Assembly (NCBI RefSeq): GCF_017310015.1
Contig: NZ_CP022297.1
Location: forward strand, 3,596,001-3,660,000
Direction of reading: 5' to 3'
Origin: Marinobacterium iners
Lineage (GTDB): Bacteria > Pseudomonadota > Gammaproteobacteria > Pseudomonadales > Balneatricaceae
DNA length: 64,000 nt
Shown here: one piece after another, positions 1 to 8,400 of the stretch
How the letters are laid out: each line of letters begins with the position of its first letter
Numbering within the stretch: the first letter of the stretch is position 1
Notes under the pieces: model-generated
What the model was told of the DNA's origin: nothing
Seen by the model: the letters and a program-made list of their open reading frames with translations, nothing else
Databases searched by the model: none
Translations under genes and position numbers: made by a program

Positions 1-937
1 CCAGTTTCTCTAGCCCTTTACGTTTGGAGGGCACCTCCGGAATAAAGCTTGTTCCACAAAAATCGATCAGGTTCTTCAGATCTCGCTGAAGTTTGTGGAT
101 ACGTTCATCATCGCTATCGATCAATTCCAGCAAAAATACATTGCTGCCGTACACCAGCGTGCTGACCATCCATGTGATCAGTATCAGATATTCGCTCTCG
201 GGTACTGAATAGCCCCGGAACAGGTTTTCCAAGTCAGCAGGGCGCGTTGTGTGGTGATACTTATAATCAAACTGTGCTGAGCGGTTGAGCATCAACGGCA
301 CAACAGTCCTGTCGTGTGTTGAAAAACACTGCTGCTGAATGGGGTCATAGTAAAGATGCCACAACATACCTGGACCAACGTAATAGTTAACCAGATGGTC
401 GTGGCGGCTCCCCCCCCTGCCACATTCGACGTAAGGAACCTGCACTGACTGAGCACTATAGAGTCCACAAAAGAGGTCCAGCACGTTTTTAATCATTCCG
501 TCGGTGAGCTCTTTAGCGAAATACCTCATCGCATAATCCTTCATGGGAATCGTCAAGCTATCCGCGTTGACAGGCATCAGATAAGCGTTAGCTTTGTTCT
601 GCAGGAAGAACACACCAGAATCGTCTCGAAGCAAATAATAGTGCTGCTCAAGGTAGACAACCATCGATTGAACCAAATCCCTGCGTGTCATACCCCTTTG
701 CCGCCGCTGCTGAGGCGGAAAGGGCTGAACGATTTGATCATTTCTTTCAAGATACTGCCCCTCAAATGGCTGCGAATCCCGCCAAACAAACCTAGGATGA
801 TTGGGAGGGGGATGATTGGGAGGGGGAGGAGGAGGAGGCGGCGTAAATTCCGGCATTTCAGGCTCGGTATGATTAATGGCGCGAGTGCTATGATTTGATG
901 TGCCTTCGGTCGCTTGTCGTGCGCTATCAGTACTCAT
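1..937 (-). CDS. Primase-helicase-like protein lacking the P-loop, copy A (partial, C-terminus outside window)
   Basis: About 312 codons are open from an ATG at 937 down to the window edge; an AGGAGCTGT ribosome binding site precedes the ATG. It is a clear paralog of the complete gene at 26602-28449, sharing ELTDGMIK, LDLFCG, LFRGYSVPE, LITWMVSTL and LQRDLK. The N-terminal ~45 residues are proline-rich (runs of P with two NHP steps), where the other copy has its PQ repeat. The order of blocks follows the helicase-like ATPases of phages and integrative elements (DUF927/D5-like), but the stretch that should hold GxxGxGKS reads LELIDSDDERI, so ATP binding is doubtful. It is divergent from a SapC-family gene, as is its paralog. 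Family placement is by eye; the function is unknown. Confidence 0.7.
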   Translation of the reverse strand, partial: MSTDSARQATEGTSNHSTRAINHTEPEMPEFTPPPPPPPPNHPPPNHPRFVWRDSQPFEGQYLERNDQIVQPFPPQQRRQRGMTRRDLVQSMVVYLEQHYYLLRDDSGVFFLQNKANAYLMPVNADSLTIPMKDYAMRYFAKELTDGMIKNVLDLFCGLYSAQSVQVPYVECGRGGSRHDHLVNYYVGPGMLWHLYYDPIQQQCFSTHDRTVVPLMLNRSAQFDYKYHHTTRPADLENLFRGYSVPESEYLILITWMVSTLVYGSNVFLLELIDSDDERIHKLQRDLKNLIDFCGTSFIPEVPSKRKGLEKL

Positions 938-1211
938 TACAGCTCCTTCGTGCTATTAATAGCCCCAAAATAGAAATAATTAATCTAAATCATAGACTAA
1001 TAATCAATTTTGTCTGCTACAGCTATGAAAGAGGATACAAAGAATACCCCTGGCACTAAAAAACCAGTCATCTCAAAGAACTTCCCGTTCGCGGTACTTG
1101 ACTCCTTCACCATCAAGTATCTATTCTGGACGTATATATAAGAAAGGCAGTAACGGATCATCCTACAACCCAACTTTTACTTGTTCGACCGTTCAACCGT
1201 TTAGTGCCTTT

Positions 1212-1350
1212 CAAATCTCCGGGGCTGAAGGAAGCCCACTCAAGTGCTGCATAGCGACTCAGTCGCTCAGTGCATTTTTTTTTGGTTCCAACGCAGGACA
1301 GCTAGCCGCGTTGGAAACAGAGATTGGTGTCGTTTTATCGGCCCTGGAGA
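1212..1350 (+). promoter_or_regulatory. Structured 5' leader of SapC-like gene, copy A; possible ribosome-binding-site switch
   Basis: The element starting CAAATCTCCGGGGCTGAAGG and the end GGCCCTGGAGA are shared with the leader at 28729-28879, while the sequence between differs. TCTCCGGGGC (1216-1225) can pair over 10 bp, with one G-U, with GCCCTGGAGA (1341-1350), which contains the GGAG ribosome binding site of the ATG at 1357. A competing hairpin GGGCT/AGCCC (1222-1226 with 1233-1237) uses the same G-run and would free that site. Inside lie a GCGAC/GTCGC stem followed by nine T (about 1254-1283), which could act as a terminator, and a strong TTCCAACGC/GCGTTGGAA stem (1286-1314). Pairing was worked out by hand; no ligand or known RNA family was recognised. 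Confidence 0.5.
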
Positions 1351-1356
1351 TCACAC

Positions 1357-2049
1357 ATGTATATTAATGCTTATACGCACCCTGACTTACGTCATATCCC
1401 TGCTGACAAGGGATGGGTGTTCAGCAACCAAACCAACAGTGGATTTGCGGAGCTCACCTGCGCAGATATCCATGCGCTGAAAAACCGCTTTCCCATTCTG
1501 CTTGATCCTCACTCAGCTCTAACGCTACCCGTTGTACCCCTTGAAGCGGATATTGAAAGCGAACCTCTAGATGGCTATGTTCCGTGCAAATGGGAGCAGT
1601 ATCCATTTGAGATAGCCGATACACAGGTACAAACTGACAACCCAAGCGACTCCCTTGATGATGCCGGTAGTACCCTTTGGGTCGATACTACAAGCAGACA
1701 ATTTAACCAGTTTAGCGGTTACCGTTTGTTTACCGACAACGGCGAGCCAACACGCTATTTACAGCGCAAAATTGAAGTAGCTCAAACGGTTAGACACCAA
1801 ATAGCCGATATCCGGGAATTGGTAGGACTAATTCATCAAGCAAATCTCTTGTCGTCGATCACATTGCTCCATCAAGGGCGCTTATATGTCATGGCTCGCA
1901 TCGACCCAAGAGCACTCTCAAGTCACAGCAACTGGCTAGAAGATCAACCAGGGGGCCTGCGAGCCTTACTCCTGGCTGATTACTTACTGGAATCACAATC
2001 TCACCTAACGGAGTACGATGGCATCTGGGTAAACTCTGACAGTGGATAA
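1357..2049 (+). CDS. SapC-family protein, short form, copy A
   Basis: This 230-residue protein starts at ATG 1357, behind CTGGAGA. It follows the SapC family pattern: an N-terminal HPDLRHIP and FPILLDP (family H..LR and YPIVF), a central WEQYPFEI (family RRYPF), then GYRLFTDNGEPTRYLQ (family G..LF...G.PT..L), and a final segment with IDPRAL and a leucine-rich LADYLLES. SapC proteins are named for the Campylobacter fetus S-layer secretion locus; their biochemical role is not settled. The start at 1324 is less likely because it precedes the ribosome binding site. It is divergent from the helicase-like gene and sits upstream of the Rpn, glycosyltransferase and giant surface-protein genes. Paralogs are at 28886-29506 and 60799-61761. 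Confidence 0.75.
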   Translation: MYINAYTHPDLRHIPADKGWVFSNQTNSGFAELTCADIHALKNRFPILLDPHSALTLPVVPLEADIESEPLDGYVPCKWEQYPFEIADTQVQTDNPSDSLDDAGSTLWVDTTSRQFNQFSGYRLFTDNGEPTRYLQRKIEVAQTVRHQIADIRELVGLIHQANLLSSITLLHQGRLYVMARIDPRALSSHSNWLEDQPGGLRALLLADYLLESQSHLTEYDGIWVNSDSG

Positions 2050-2539
2050 ACGACGGCGTAATACATTCTGCGCCTTACATAGGCGCTTTCACGATGGAGG
2101 CCCTGGATTCCGAAGCAGAGGGTTTGAGTGCCACCGTACTGGCCCATCGGTTGCTTGATGCCCAAGAGAGACTTGAGGCTGATCAGGTGCGCTGGCTGAC
2201 CCAGATTGAGGGTGAGAAAGGGCTGCACGAGAGGACGGTTATGACAGGTGAGAACGTGAAAAAGAATGCGCCACCGATGCAGTGACGCTGATACCGGGCA
2301 AAGCATCGGGGAAAGAGGGCTTAGACGCTTCCACGGAGGCCTGGCCCTCAGCCACCCAGTCATACACGACATTGACCCGCGTCTAGGGCTTGAGCGTGTG
2401 GAAGCAAGGTCACGCGGGGCCATAGCTCGAACAGCGAATAGCCATAAGCCTCCCGCTCAGCCAGCACCTGGCAACACGGTCATGGGGCAGGACAGCCCCC
2501 ACCCCGCCTCAATGCGTGGTTTCAACGTGCTGCCGTGAC
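2050..2539. other. Gene-free stretch of about 490 bp
   Basis: No reading frame here has a convincing start, ribosome binding site or family resemblance. The equivalent interval in the second locus (29507-29596) is only 90 bp, so about 400 bp were gained here or lost there. The base composition is GC-rich and looks formerly coding on the minus strand, so a decayed insertion is possible, but I could not name it. Confidence 0.4.
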
Positions 2540-3574
2540 TCAGTGCTTGCCCAGCAGGGCTTCCAAGCTTTCAGCTGTCAGAACACCCCTCGTCCAGGCA
2601 TCGAGCTTGGTCGCATCGGCTTGGCGGATCATCTCGGTTGCCCAGTCCGGCAGTGCACCGAACTTTAATTCCAGCAGGGTAAGGGCAGTCTCGCGCTGGT
2701 TCCGCAGGATACCGATCTTTTCGCCCTTCTGGATACCGATCTGCTCACCTTTCTTGATACCGATCTGCTCACCTTTCTGGATACCGATCAGTTCACCTTC
2801 GTGACGGCCCTTCTCCAACCCCACCCGTTCAGCGGTATTGATATACGGCATGTTCTTGTCCTCCTCGATCGCATAGATCGTGTTCAAAAATGCTTCATTC
2901 AGACTGCTGGGGAGCTGGATCATCCAATCAATCACGTTGAACAGCTCCAGGATCTGCTGCTTGCTGTAGCCGCGTTCGTACATCAGGCGGATAATGGCGA
3001 CTTTGGCATCTTTACGCGCCACGCCGTCTTTCACTCGCTTGGCCTTGAGCTGTGCCATCACCACCAAGGCGAACACATTGGCGCTCTGTTCCAGCGCTTC
3101 CCAGTTAGACTCAAAATCGATCAATTTGCTCATTGGGAAACGGTACTGCAGTGCACACCCCCAGCGATCATAATTGAATGCCGCTGGCCTGAAGCCGGGG
3201 CTGGTATCGGCCAGTACCGCAAGGCTCACCACATCCACCCCATAGCGGTCACGCAGGCGATACTGGTAAGTATACATCCGTTGTGCAAAAGCGTCCTCTG
3301 GCTCGCCCTGCACTTCAACATGGATCAGCACCCAGGTCTCATGGCCCTCCAGCGTGTGTACCTTGACCAGTTTATCGGCGTAACGCCTACCAGAGTTGGC
3401 GTCAGGCGTCACCTGCTGCAGCTCTTTGTCGAGCGAGGTATAACCCTGGCGCCAGTCGATCTCTGACGGGATATGCGGGAACAGCAGTTCCAGAAACTCC
3501 TTGAAATAGCCATCCAGGGCGATTTTCCAAGGGCTGTCGTGATCGGTGGTGCGATCCGTATCGGTGTCGGTCAT
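2540..3574 (-). CDS. Rpn/DUF4351-type PD-(D/E)XK nuclease-like protein, copy A
   Basis: A 344-residue protein starting at ATG 3574 behind AGGAGG. The N-terminal half matches the Rpn (recombination-promoting nuclease, PDDEXK_2) family often annotated as 'cytosolic protein' or putative transposase: WKIALDGYFKEFLELLFP, then DKLVKVHTLEG and WVLIHVEVQGEPE, where the D and the ExQ supply the likely catalytic D-(E/Q)xQ core, then RMYTYQYRLRDR. Residues ~260-295 are an 8-residue repeat (KGEQIGIQ) encoded by 24-bp DNA repeats. The C-terminus (LLELKFGALPDW, ending ESLEALLGKH) is the DUF4351 tail. Rpn proteins stimulate RecA-independent recombination in E. coli and some act in phage defence. A nearly identical copy with a nonsense codon is at 29597-30595. 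Confidence 0.8.
   Translation of the reverse strand: MTDTDTDRTTDHDSPWKIALDGYFKEFLELLFPHIPSEIDWRQGYTSLDKELQQVTPDANSGRRYADKLVKVHTLEGHETWVLIHVEVQGEPEDAFAQRMYTYQYRLRDRYGVDVVSLAVLADTSPGFRPAAFNYDRWGCALQYRFPMSKLIDFESNWEALEQSANVFALVVMAQLKAKRVKDGVARKDAKVAIIRLMYERGYSKQQILELFNVIDWMIQLPSSLNEAFLNTIYAIEEDKNMPYINTAERVGLEKGRHEGELIGIQKGEQIGIKKGEQIGIQKGEKIGILRNQRETALTLLELKFGALPDWATEMIRQADATKLDAWTRGVLTAESLEALLGKH
2708..2799 (-). repeat. 24-bp tandem repeat in the hinge of the Rpn gene
   Basis: Almost four units of GGATACCGATCTGCTCACCT-type sequence, 24 bp each, encode the 8-residue hinge repeat between the nuclease and DUF4351 parts. The paralog at 29597-30595 has a different repeat (GRMEGR type) at this place, so the hinge has been exchanged while both flanks stayed almost identical. 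Confidence 0.8.
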
Positions 3575-3655
3575 GGGGCCTCCTGTTTGCTGGGCACAGG
3601 ATAGCAGCTTGGCCTTCGCAACGGGAAGCTCAGCACTCTGAGCGTTCGGGGCCTG

Positions 3656-4069
3656 TCATTGTCCATAGTCCGGGTGGCTCTTCTCTTCTGTCAGTTCACT
3701 GCCCAGCAGGGTGTCGATCTCGCGTTTGAGCTGTGCCCGCTGGTCGTTCAGGCGGTATACGCTGCGTGACAGCTGGATAAAGGCATCGTCAAAGCACTGC
3801 CGGGCTTCATGTGCCCGTTTGCCGTTTTCGATGTCCCATAGCTGGTCATTGACGGCTTTAAGGGCCTGGCGGAGGTCATCCAGCGCGGCGGGGTATCGGG
3901 CCGTGTCGCCCACGATTTCTTCCAGTGCCGCCTGTTCGCGGGCAATGTTGCGTTGTTTGGTGGGGTCATCAATGCGTTCGCGCTTGATCGCCAGGATCGA
4001 GAGTTTGTCGAACACCTCACCCCAAGCCACGGGGATCAGAGGCCGGGCGGGCCAGGCGGGTTTATGCAT
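3656..4069 (-). CDS. DUF6165 family protein, copy A
   Basis: 137 residues from ATG 4069, with AAGGAGG in front. The N-terminal half has the DUF6165 signature: a valine/proline step, GEVFDKLSILAIKRERI, then a K..N...E...L pattern (family GEL.DK.TIL.IK.ERI). The rest is predicted helical and charged. The start codon lies inside the end of the upstream glycosyltransferase gene (8-bp overlap), so the two are probably translationally coupled. DUF6165 proteins are commonly found next to or fused with glycosyltransferases; their function is unknown. The same pair recurs at 35009-36680. Confidence 0.75.
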   Translation of the reverse strand: MHKPAWPARPLIPVAWGEVFDKLSILAIKRERIDDPTKQRNIAREQAALEEIVGDTARYPAALDDLRQALKAVNDQLWDIENGKRAHEARQCFDDAFIQLSRSVYRLNDQRAQLKREIDTLLGSELTEEKSHPDYGQ

Positions 4070-5318
4070 GATGGAGGGCCTCCTTGTCGGTGGGCTCAAT
4101 GAGCCTGTGTATGACCTGCTCGATCGCCGCCAGCCAGCAGCCTTCAAAGTAGGCCTTTTCGTCCGGGTCGTTCAGGGCATCGGCTGACAGTTTATAGTGT
4201 TTTGCGTAGCGCTGTTCGTGGTCCACGTCGATCGCGGTCAGCTGCGGTTGATAGGGCAGCATGCCGTTATCATACCAGCCAAGGCCCATGAACAGCCCAA
4301 CCGTGCGCTGGCCGACGGCGTTGGCCGCATGCAGTACAAACGAGTTGCAGCAGATGGCGCTGTCCACGGCTGACACGGCCCCGTACAGTTCACTCAAACT
4401 GCGATCTCGGATCATTAAGCAGGGACAGTTTACCGACTGGGCCGCCGCAACAACGGCATTATCATCGGTCACAACGCGCAGGCTCTGCTGTTTAAGTGCC
4501 GTACACAGTCGCAACAAAGCCACAGCGGGAATTGAGCGCAAGGGTGTCGAAGCCGTCGCATGCACAAAGATATCCTGCACACTCGCCTGTGATTTGGACG
4601 CTATTACGGCAGCGGCCCCGCGTGCGAAATCATCCGCATTGATGTTACCGCAGGATGCCTGCTTTAGCTCAGGGGCGATCTTTTCCGGTGCGACACCCAA
4701 ATTGATCAGATGAAAATCCGGCCAGGGCACGCCCCTGAATCCCGGCAACGACACAAAGCCGGAAAAATCAAAACAGGCATCGTATTCACGCCATTCGTCC
4801 AGGCGGATGGGGGTGGTGCGGATGCGCGTCACCCAGGGCTCGTGCTTGAGCACATAGTCCGGTTTGGTGGCGGCCCATGAGCGGATCACGTCCACCTCGA
4901 TCAGCGGGTGGATCGCCTTCAGCAGGGGCAATACCAACCGAAACGCCTGTGCGCCGACCAGGTTATCCCCCAGCCCTGTGCCCAGGGCATTGAACAGCGC
5001 CAACCGCAAGGGTTGACCGGGGCGGATGCGCGCACGCAGTTGGGTGGCAATATCTGGGTCCAGCGGCAACAGTGTGGGTTTGCCCTCGTGCCCGTTGAGT
5101 GTAATGGGCAGTGTAAAGGACGGGTTTTGAGCGGGGTCCAGCACACGGCACTCGACCCCGGTTTTTTCGGCACTGGCGGCGATACGTTTTTGGCCCTGAC
5201 GGGTATCGAGATAGATCTCGTAGGGGGTGACCCGCGCGAGGTCACCCGGGGCCACAAACGGATAGGGCGAGTCGCCCAGTTTACCGATAAAGGTTTTCGT
5301 CACAATAAAGGCTTGCAT
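4062..5318 (-). CDS. GT9-like (heptosyltransferase-fold) glycosyltransferase, copy A
   Basis: 418 residues starting at ATG 5318 behind GGAAGGAAG. Reading farther upstream would run through the giant gene's terminator, so the short start is chosen. After an ~110-residue N-terminal domain, LALFNALGTGLGDNLVGA and DACFDFSG look like the GT9 N-terminal Rossmann part. DIFVHATASTPLRSIP followed by RDRSLSELYGAVSAVD and LHAANAVG match the C-terminal part where GT9 enzymes bind the sugar nucleotide. It lies directly downstream of the giant surface-protein gene and overlaps the DUF6165 gene. A dedicated role in glycosylating the giant protein or its polysaccharide anchor is inference. The copy at 35424-36680 is about 90% identical and diverges mainly in the last 100 residues. 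Confidence 0.7.
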   Translation of the reverse strand: MQAFIVTKTFIGKLGDSPYPFVAPGDLARVTPYEIYLDTRQGQKRIAASAEKTGVECRVLDPAQNPSFTLPITLNGHEGKPTLLPLDPDIATQLRARIRPGQPLRLALFNALGTGLGDNLVGAQAFRLVLPLLKAIHPLIEVDVIRSWAATKPDYVLKHEPWVTRIRTTPIRLDEWREYDACFDFSGFVSLPGFRGVPWPDFHLINLGVAPEKIAPELKQASCGNINADDFARGAAAVIASKSQASVQDIFVHATASTPLRSIPAVALLRLCTALKQQSLRVVTDDNAVVAAAQSVNCPCLMIRDRSLSELYGAVSAVDSAICCNSFVLHAANAVGQRTVGLFMGLGWYDNGMLPYQPQLTAIDVDHEQRYAKHYKLSADALNDPDEKAYFEGCWLAAIEQVIHRLIEPTDKEALHHA

Positions 5319-5335
5319 AGTCTTCCTTCCATAAA

Positions 5336-5374
5336 CAAAAACCCCCGCCTCCTTGTGAGAAGCGGGGGTTTTAT
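5336..5374 (-). terminator. Intrinsic terminator after giant gene A
   Basis: On the minus strand AACCCCCGC pairs with GCGGGGGTT across a short loop and is followed by TTTTTGTTT. It sits between the giant gene's stop (5428) and the glycosyltransferase start (5318), so transcription into the glycosyltransferase pair is likely attenuated. An almost identical copy is at 36698-36736. Confidence 0.85.
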
Positions 5375-5427
5375 CAGCCATCACTGGCCCGCAAGGAGCT
5401 GCGGGTCAGTGAGTGAAACGATCAGCT

Positions 5428-8400
5428 TCAGGCTACGATGTCGGTATAGGCGAAGTTAGATTCGTCAACGCCTACCATTGCGATCACACCATCTACGGCA
5501 CCATCTGCATTCGCATCGAAGAACAACAGACCGATGCTGTCGCCAGCTTCAGTGTTGTCGCTCAGCGCATCATTTTCAGCACCTGTTGCTTCGATAGAAG
5601 TCAGGTAGTACTGAACGGTACCGTCGAACGCGGAGGCCGCATCAGACAGAGCAACTGCATAGCTTCCAGCTTCTGCTGCTTCAGCGTAGTTCGCAGAAGA
5701 ACCTGCGACCAAGCCAAGATCAATCACGTTTTCACCTAATGTAAAGTCCGTGATGATATCGGCAGTAGCCAGATCAGTCGCGCCGATGTTAGACGCACCA
5801 GAACCACCGTAGGTTCCCTGCGCATCAGTTGACAGACTGAAGCCGCCGTTGTCTGCGTTTTCATCCGTGAAGGTAATCCCCCAACTACCGCTGGTGTTAT
5901 CAGCCACTGCAACTACAGTGCTGGGGCCAGCGTTTGTATTAAAGGAATCCGCCAAAGCCTCAGCCAAAGCCTGAGGATCGTTGCTTCCTGCAACAGCTGT
6001 ACCGAAAGCACCGCCACCTTCTGCCAGAGTAACAGTCACTGTGTACTCTTCACCGGCAGAAACTCCGTTGATAGAAGTGTCGATATCCAAGCGTGTAACC
6101 TGAGGGATATCAGTTCCATTAATAGAAGTGATTGCAGTATCGGCAGGGGTGCCATCAGCATCCCAAGTACCGCTGCTGAGCGTCGGCGTCACATTGCCTA
6201 CAGAGTTGCCGTTATCGCCTTCGATCACGACACGACCTGCTGTCACGTAAGCGCTGATACCTGGACGGGCATCAAGCGCAGCAGCAATGGCACTGTGTAC
6301 AGATGCAGCGTCTGCGGCATCAAACTCTGTGACGGTTACTGCTGTCTGGACAAGACCGTTCAGTGCATAGGTGATAGTGATTTCTTCATCACCACTATCC
6401 ACCTCTGTGTTACCAGGTGTGTACTCGATCGTTTCCTGATCCACCGGCAACGGCAGCTGATCATCTTCAGTGAATGAAGCTGGAACACTGCTGCTGACGT
6501 TAAACACGAACCGATCATCACCCAAGCCACCTGTGAGGACATCGACACCATTCTGGATGTCATCACCACCGTTGATGATGTCATCGTTGGCGCTGCCGGT
6601 CAGGGTGTTGGCACCGTTCGATCCATCGTCCGGTCCGCCGATCAGAATGAAGCCGCTATCGCCACCTGCCAGTGAGACATCAATGGTGCTGTCACCGGAT
6701 GCACCTGTCAGGGTAGCTGTACCGTTGTTGATGGTCTCAGCCGTAGCTGTGAAGGTAGTGATGCCAGTTGCAACCGCTTCAGCGCCGCTGCTGACAACCA
6801 ACACATCCTCTTCACCGCTTGAGCCATCGGCGTGCAGATCCGTGATGGTGTCAGTTCCTGCGTCGACGTTGTAGGTATCGCTGCTGCCAGAACCTGTGCC
6901 ACCAACCAGTGTGTCGTTACCGGCACCACCGATCAGCGTATCGTCGGTATCTTCACCTGCAATGATGTAATCATCGAAGGCAGAACCAGTGATGGTCTGG
7001 CCGATTGCTTCATGGGCGTCACTTTCGCCGCCTACGAATCTAGCCGCGAACACATCATCCGCATCATCTTCCGTCAGAACTACAGCCGACAGGTCGACAT
7101 TAGCGGTGCGCAGATGGCTGAAGATGCTAGCAGTAGCGTCATCGCCGTTACCGATAACCTCAACGGTACCTGAACCAGTCACATCAACACCTGCAGTGTC
7201 GAGCGCTTTAACCTGTTCAACGGTCAGGATCAGGGTCTGATCAGCCGGTACGAATACCTGTGCACCATTGGTCAGCGTCAGTGTTACCTCGGTCAGGTTC
7301 ACTTCACCTTCGATGGTCAGGCTGCCGCCATCCACTTCCAGGATCGCGCCCGCTTCGAACATCGGGTTGGTGGTTTCCTGAATGGTCAGGTCAACACTGT
7401 TGAACGCCCAAGTGCTGCCAGCTTCCAGCAGCGGAGAGGTCACAACGCCGTCAACATTACCTTCGCCCAGGATTGCGCTGGTGTTGCCATTGCCAGTCAG
7501 TGTGAAGGCATCAACATCAGCAATACCGTCATCATCTGAGTCGTCATCGGTACCGTCGATCAGCGCCAGAACACCCAGGTTGACCACTTTGTTCTCGCTA
7601 TCAACCTCGATCAGGCTCAGCTCAGCGCCTGCAACACCGGCGTACGGTACACCGTTGCCATCCAGGTTGAGAACGAACACGTTTTCAGTTTCTTCAACGT
7701 GACCGAAGTAAACCGTTCCTGCATCTTCTTCAGTACCGTTAATGAACAGTGCTTCGATGTCAGCTACTGCTGCAGCCGGGCTACCGCCGGTTACGACCAG
7801 GTTGCCGGTATGGCCAGCAGCATTCACGGTTACCGTGTTGTCCACTTCAGGATCGCTGGTATCCAGTGACTTGATGGTGACATCGTTGTCGCCGGTTACG
7901 ATCAGCGTTGCGCTGTTAGTGGCATTGGCTTCGAAGTAGATCGTACCGATTTCGAGATCGTTACCATCCATGCCCAGATTGTCGCCTGTGTTCAGTGTCA
8001 CAGACAGCAGTTCCAGACCTTCTTCGGTGCCGACAGAGATGTCACCAATCACGTTGGCCGCAACCGGGGCAACGTTGGTGTTTTCATCGTAGCCGTCAGC
8101 CGCCAACAGGTCGTTGGTGTTGTCTGCCAGCAGAGAGTCGATCACCAGGCTAGTGAAGTTGATGTTGGCCTGGTTAACGGTCAGGTCGATGATGTTATCG
8201 ATCTCGACGTTACCCAGTGTCACTTCACCACCCATGCGGATAGTCAGTGTTTCAACGTGCTCCAGACGGTCTTCATCGCTGAAGCTCAGACCTGCCGGCA
8301 GGTTAGTGAACGATGCCAGCTCAACCACACGGCTGCGAGCGGTAGAGTCATCCAGTGCAGTCGGCAGATCATCCAGATCGGCAAAGTCAACACGGACAAT

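Noticed and set aside
641..898. 85-codon plus-strand frame
   Set aside because: Antisense to the proline-rich start of the helicase-like gene, whose paralog supports the minus strand.
1098..1480. Plus-strand frames through the SapC leader (89 and 78 codons)
   Set aside because: They run through the stem-loops shared with the other leader, have no ribosome binding site and are not conserved in the second copy.
2001..2423. 140-codon minus-strand frame
   Set aside because: No plausible start signal or recognisable domain, and it overlaps the conserved end of the SapC-like gene.
2801..3466. 221-codon plus-strand frame
   Set aside because: Antisense to the intact Rpn gene; no independent support.
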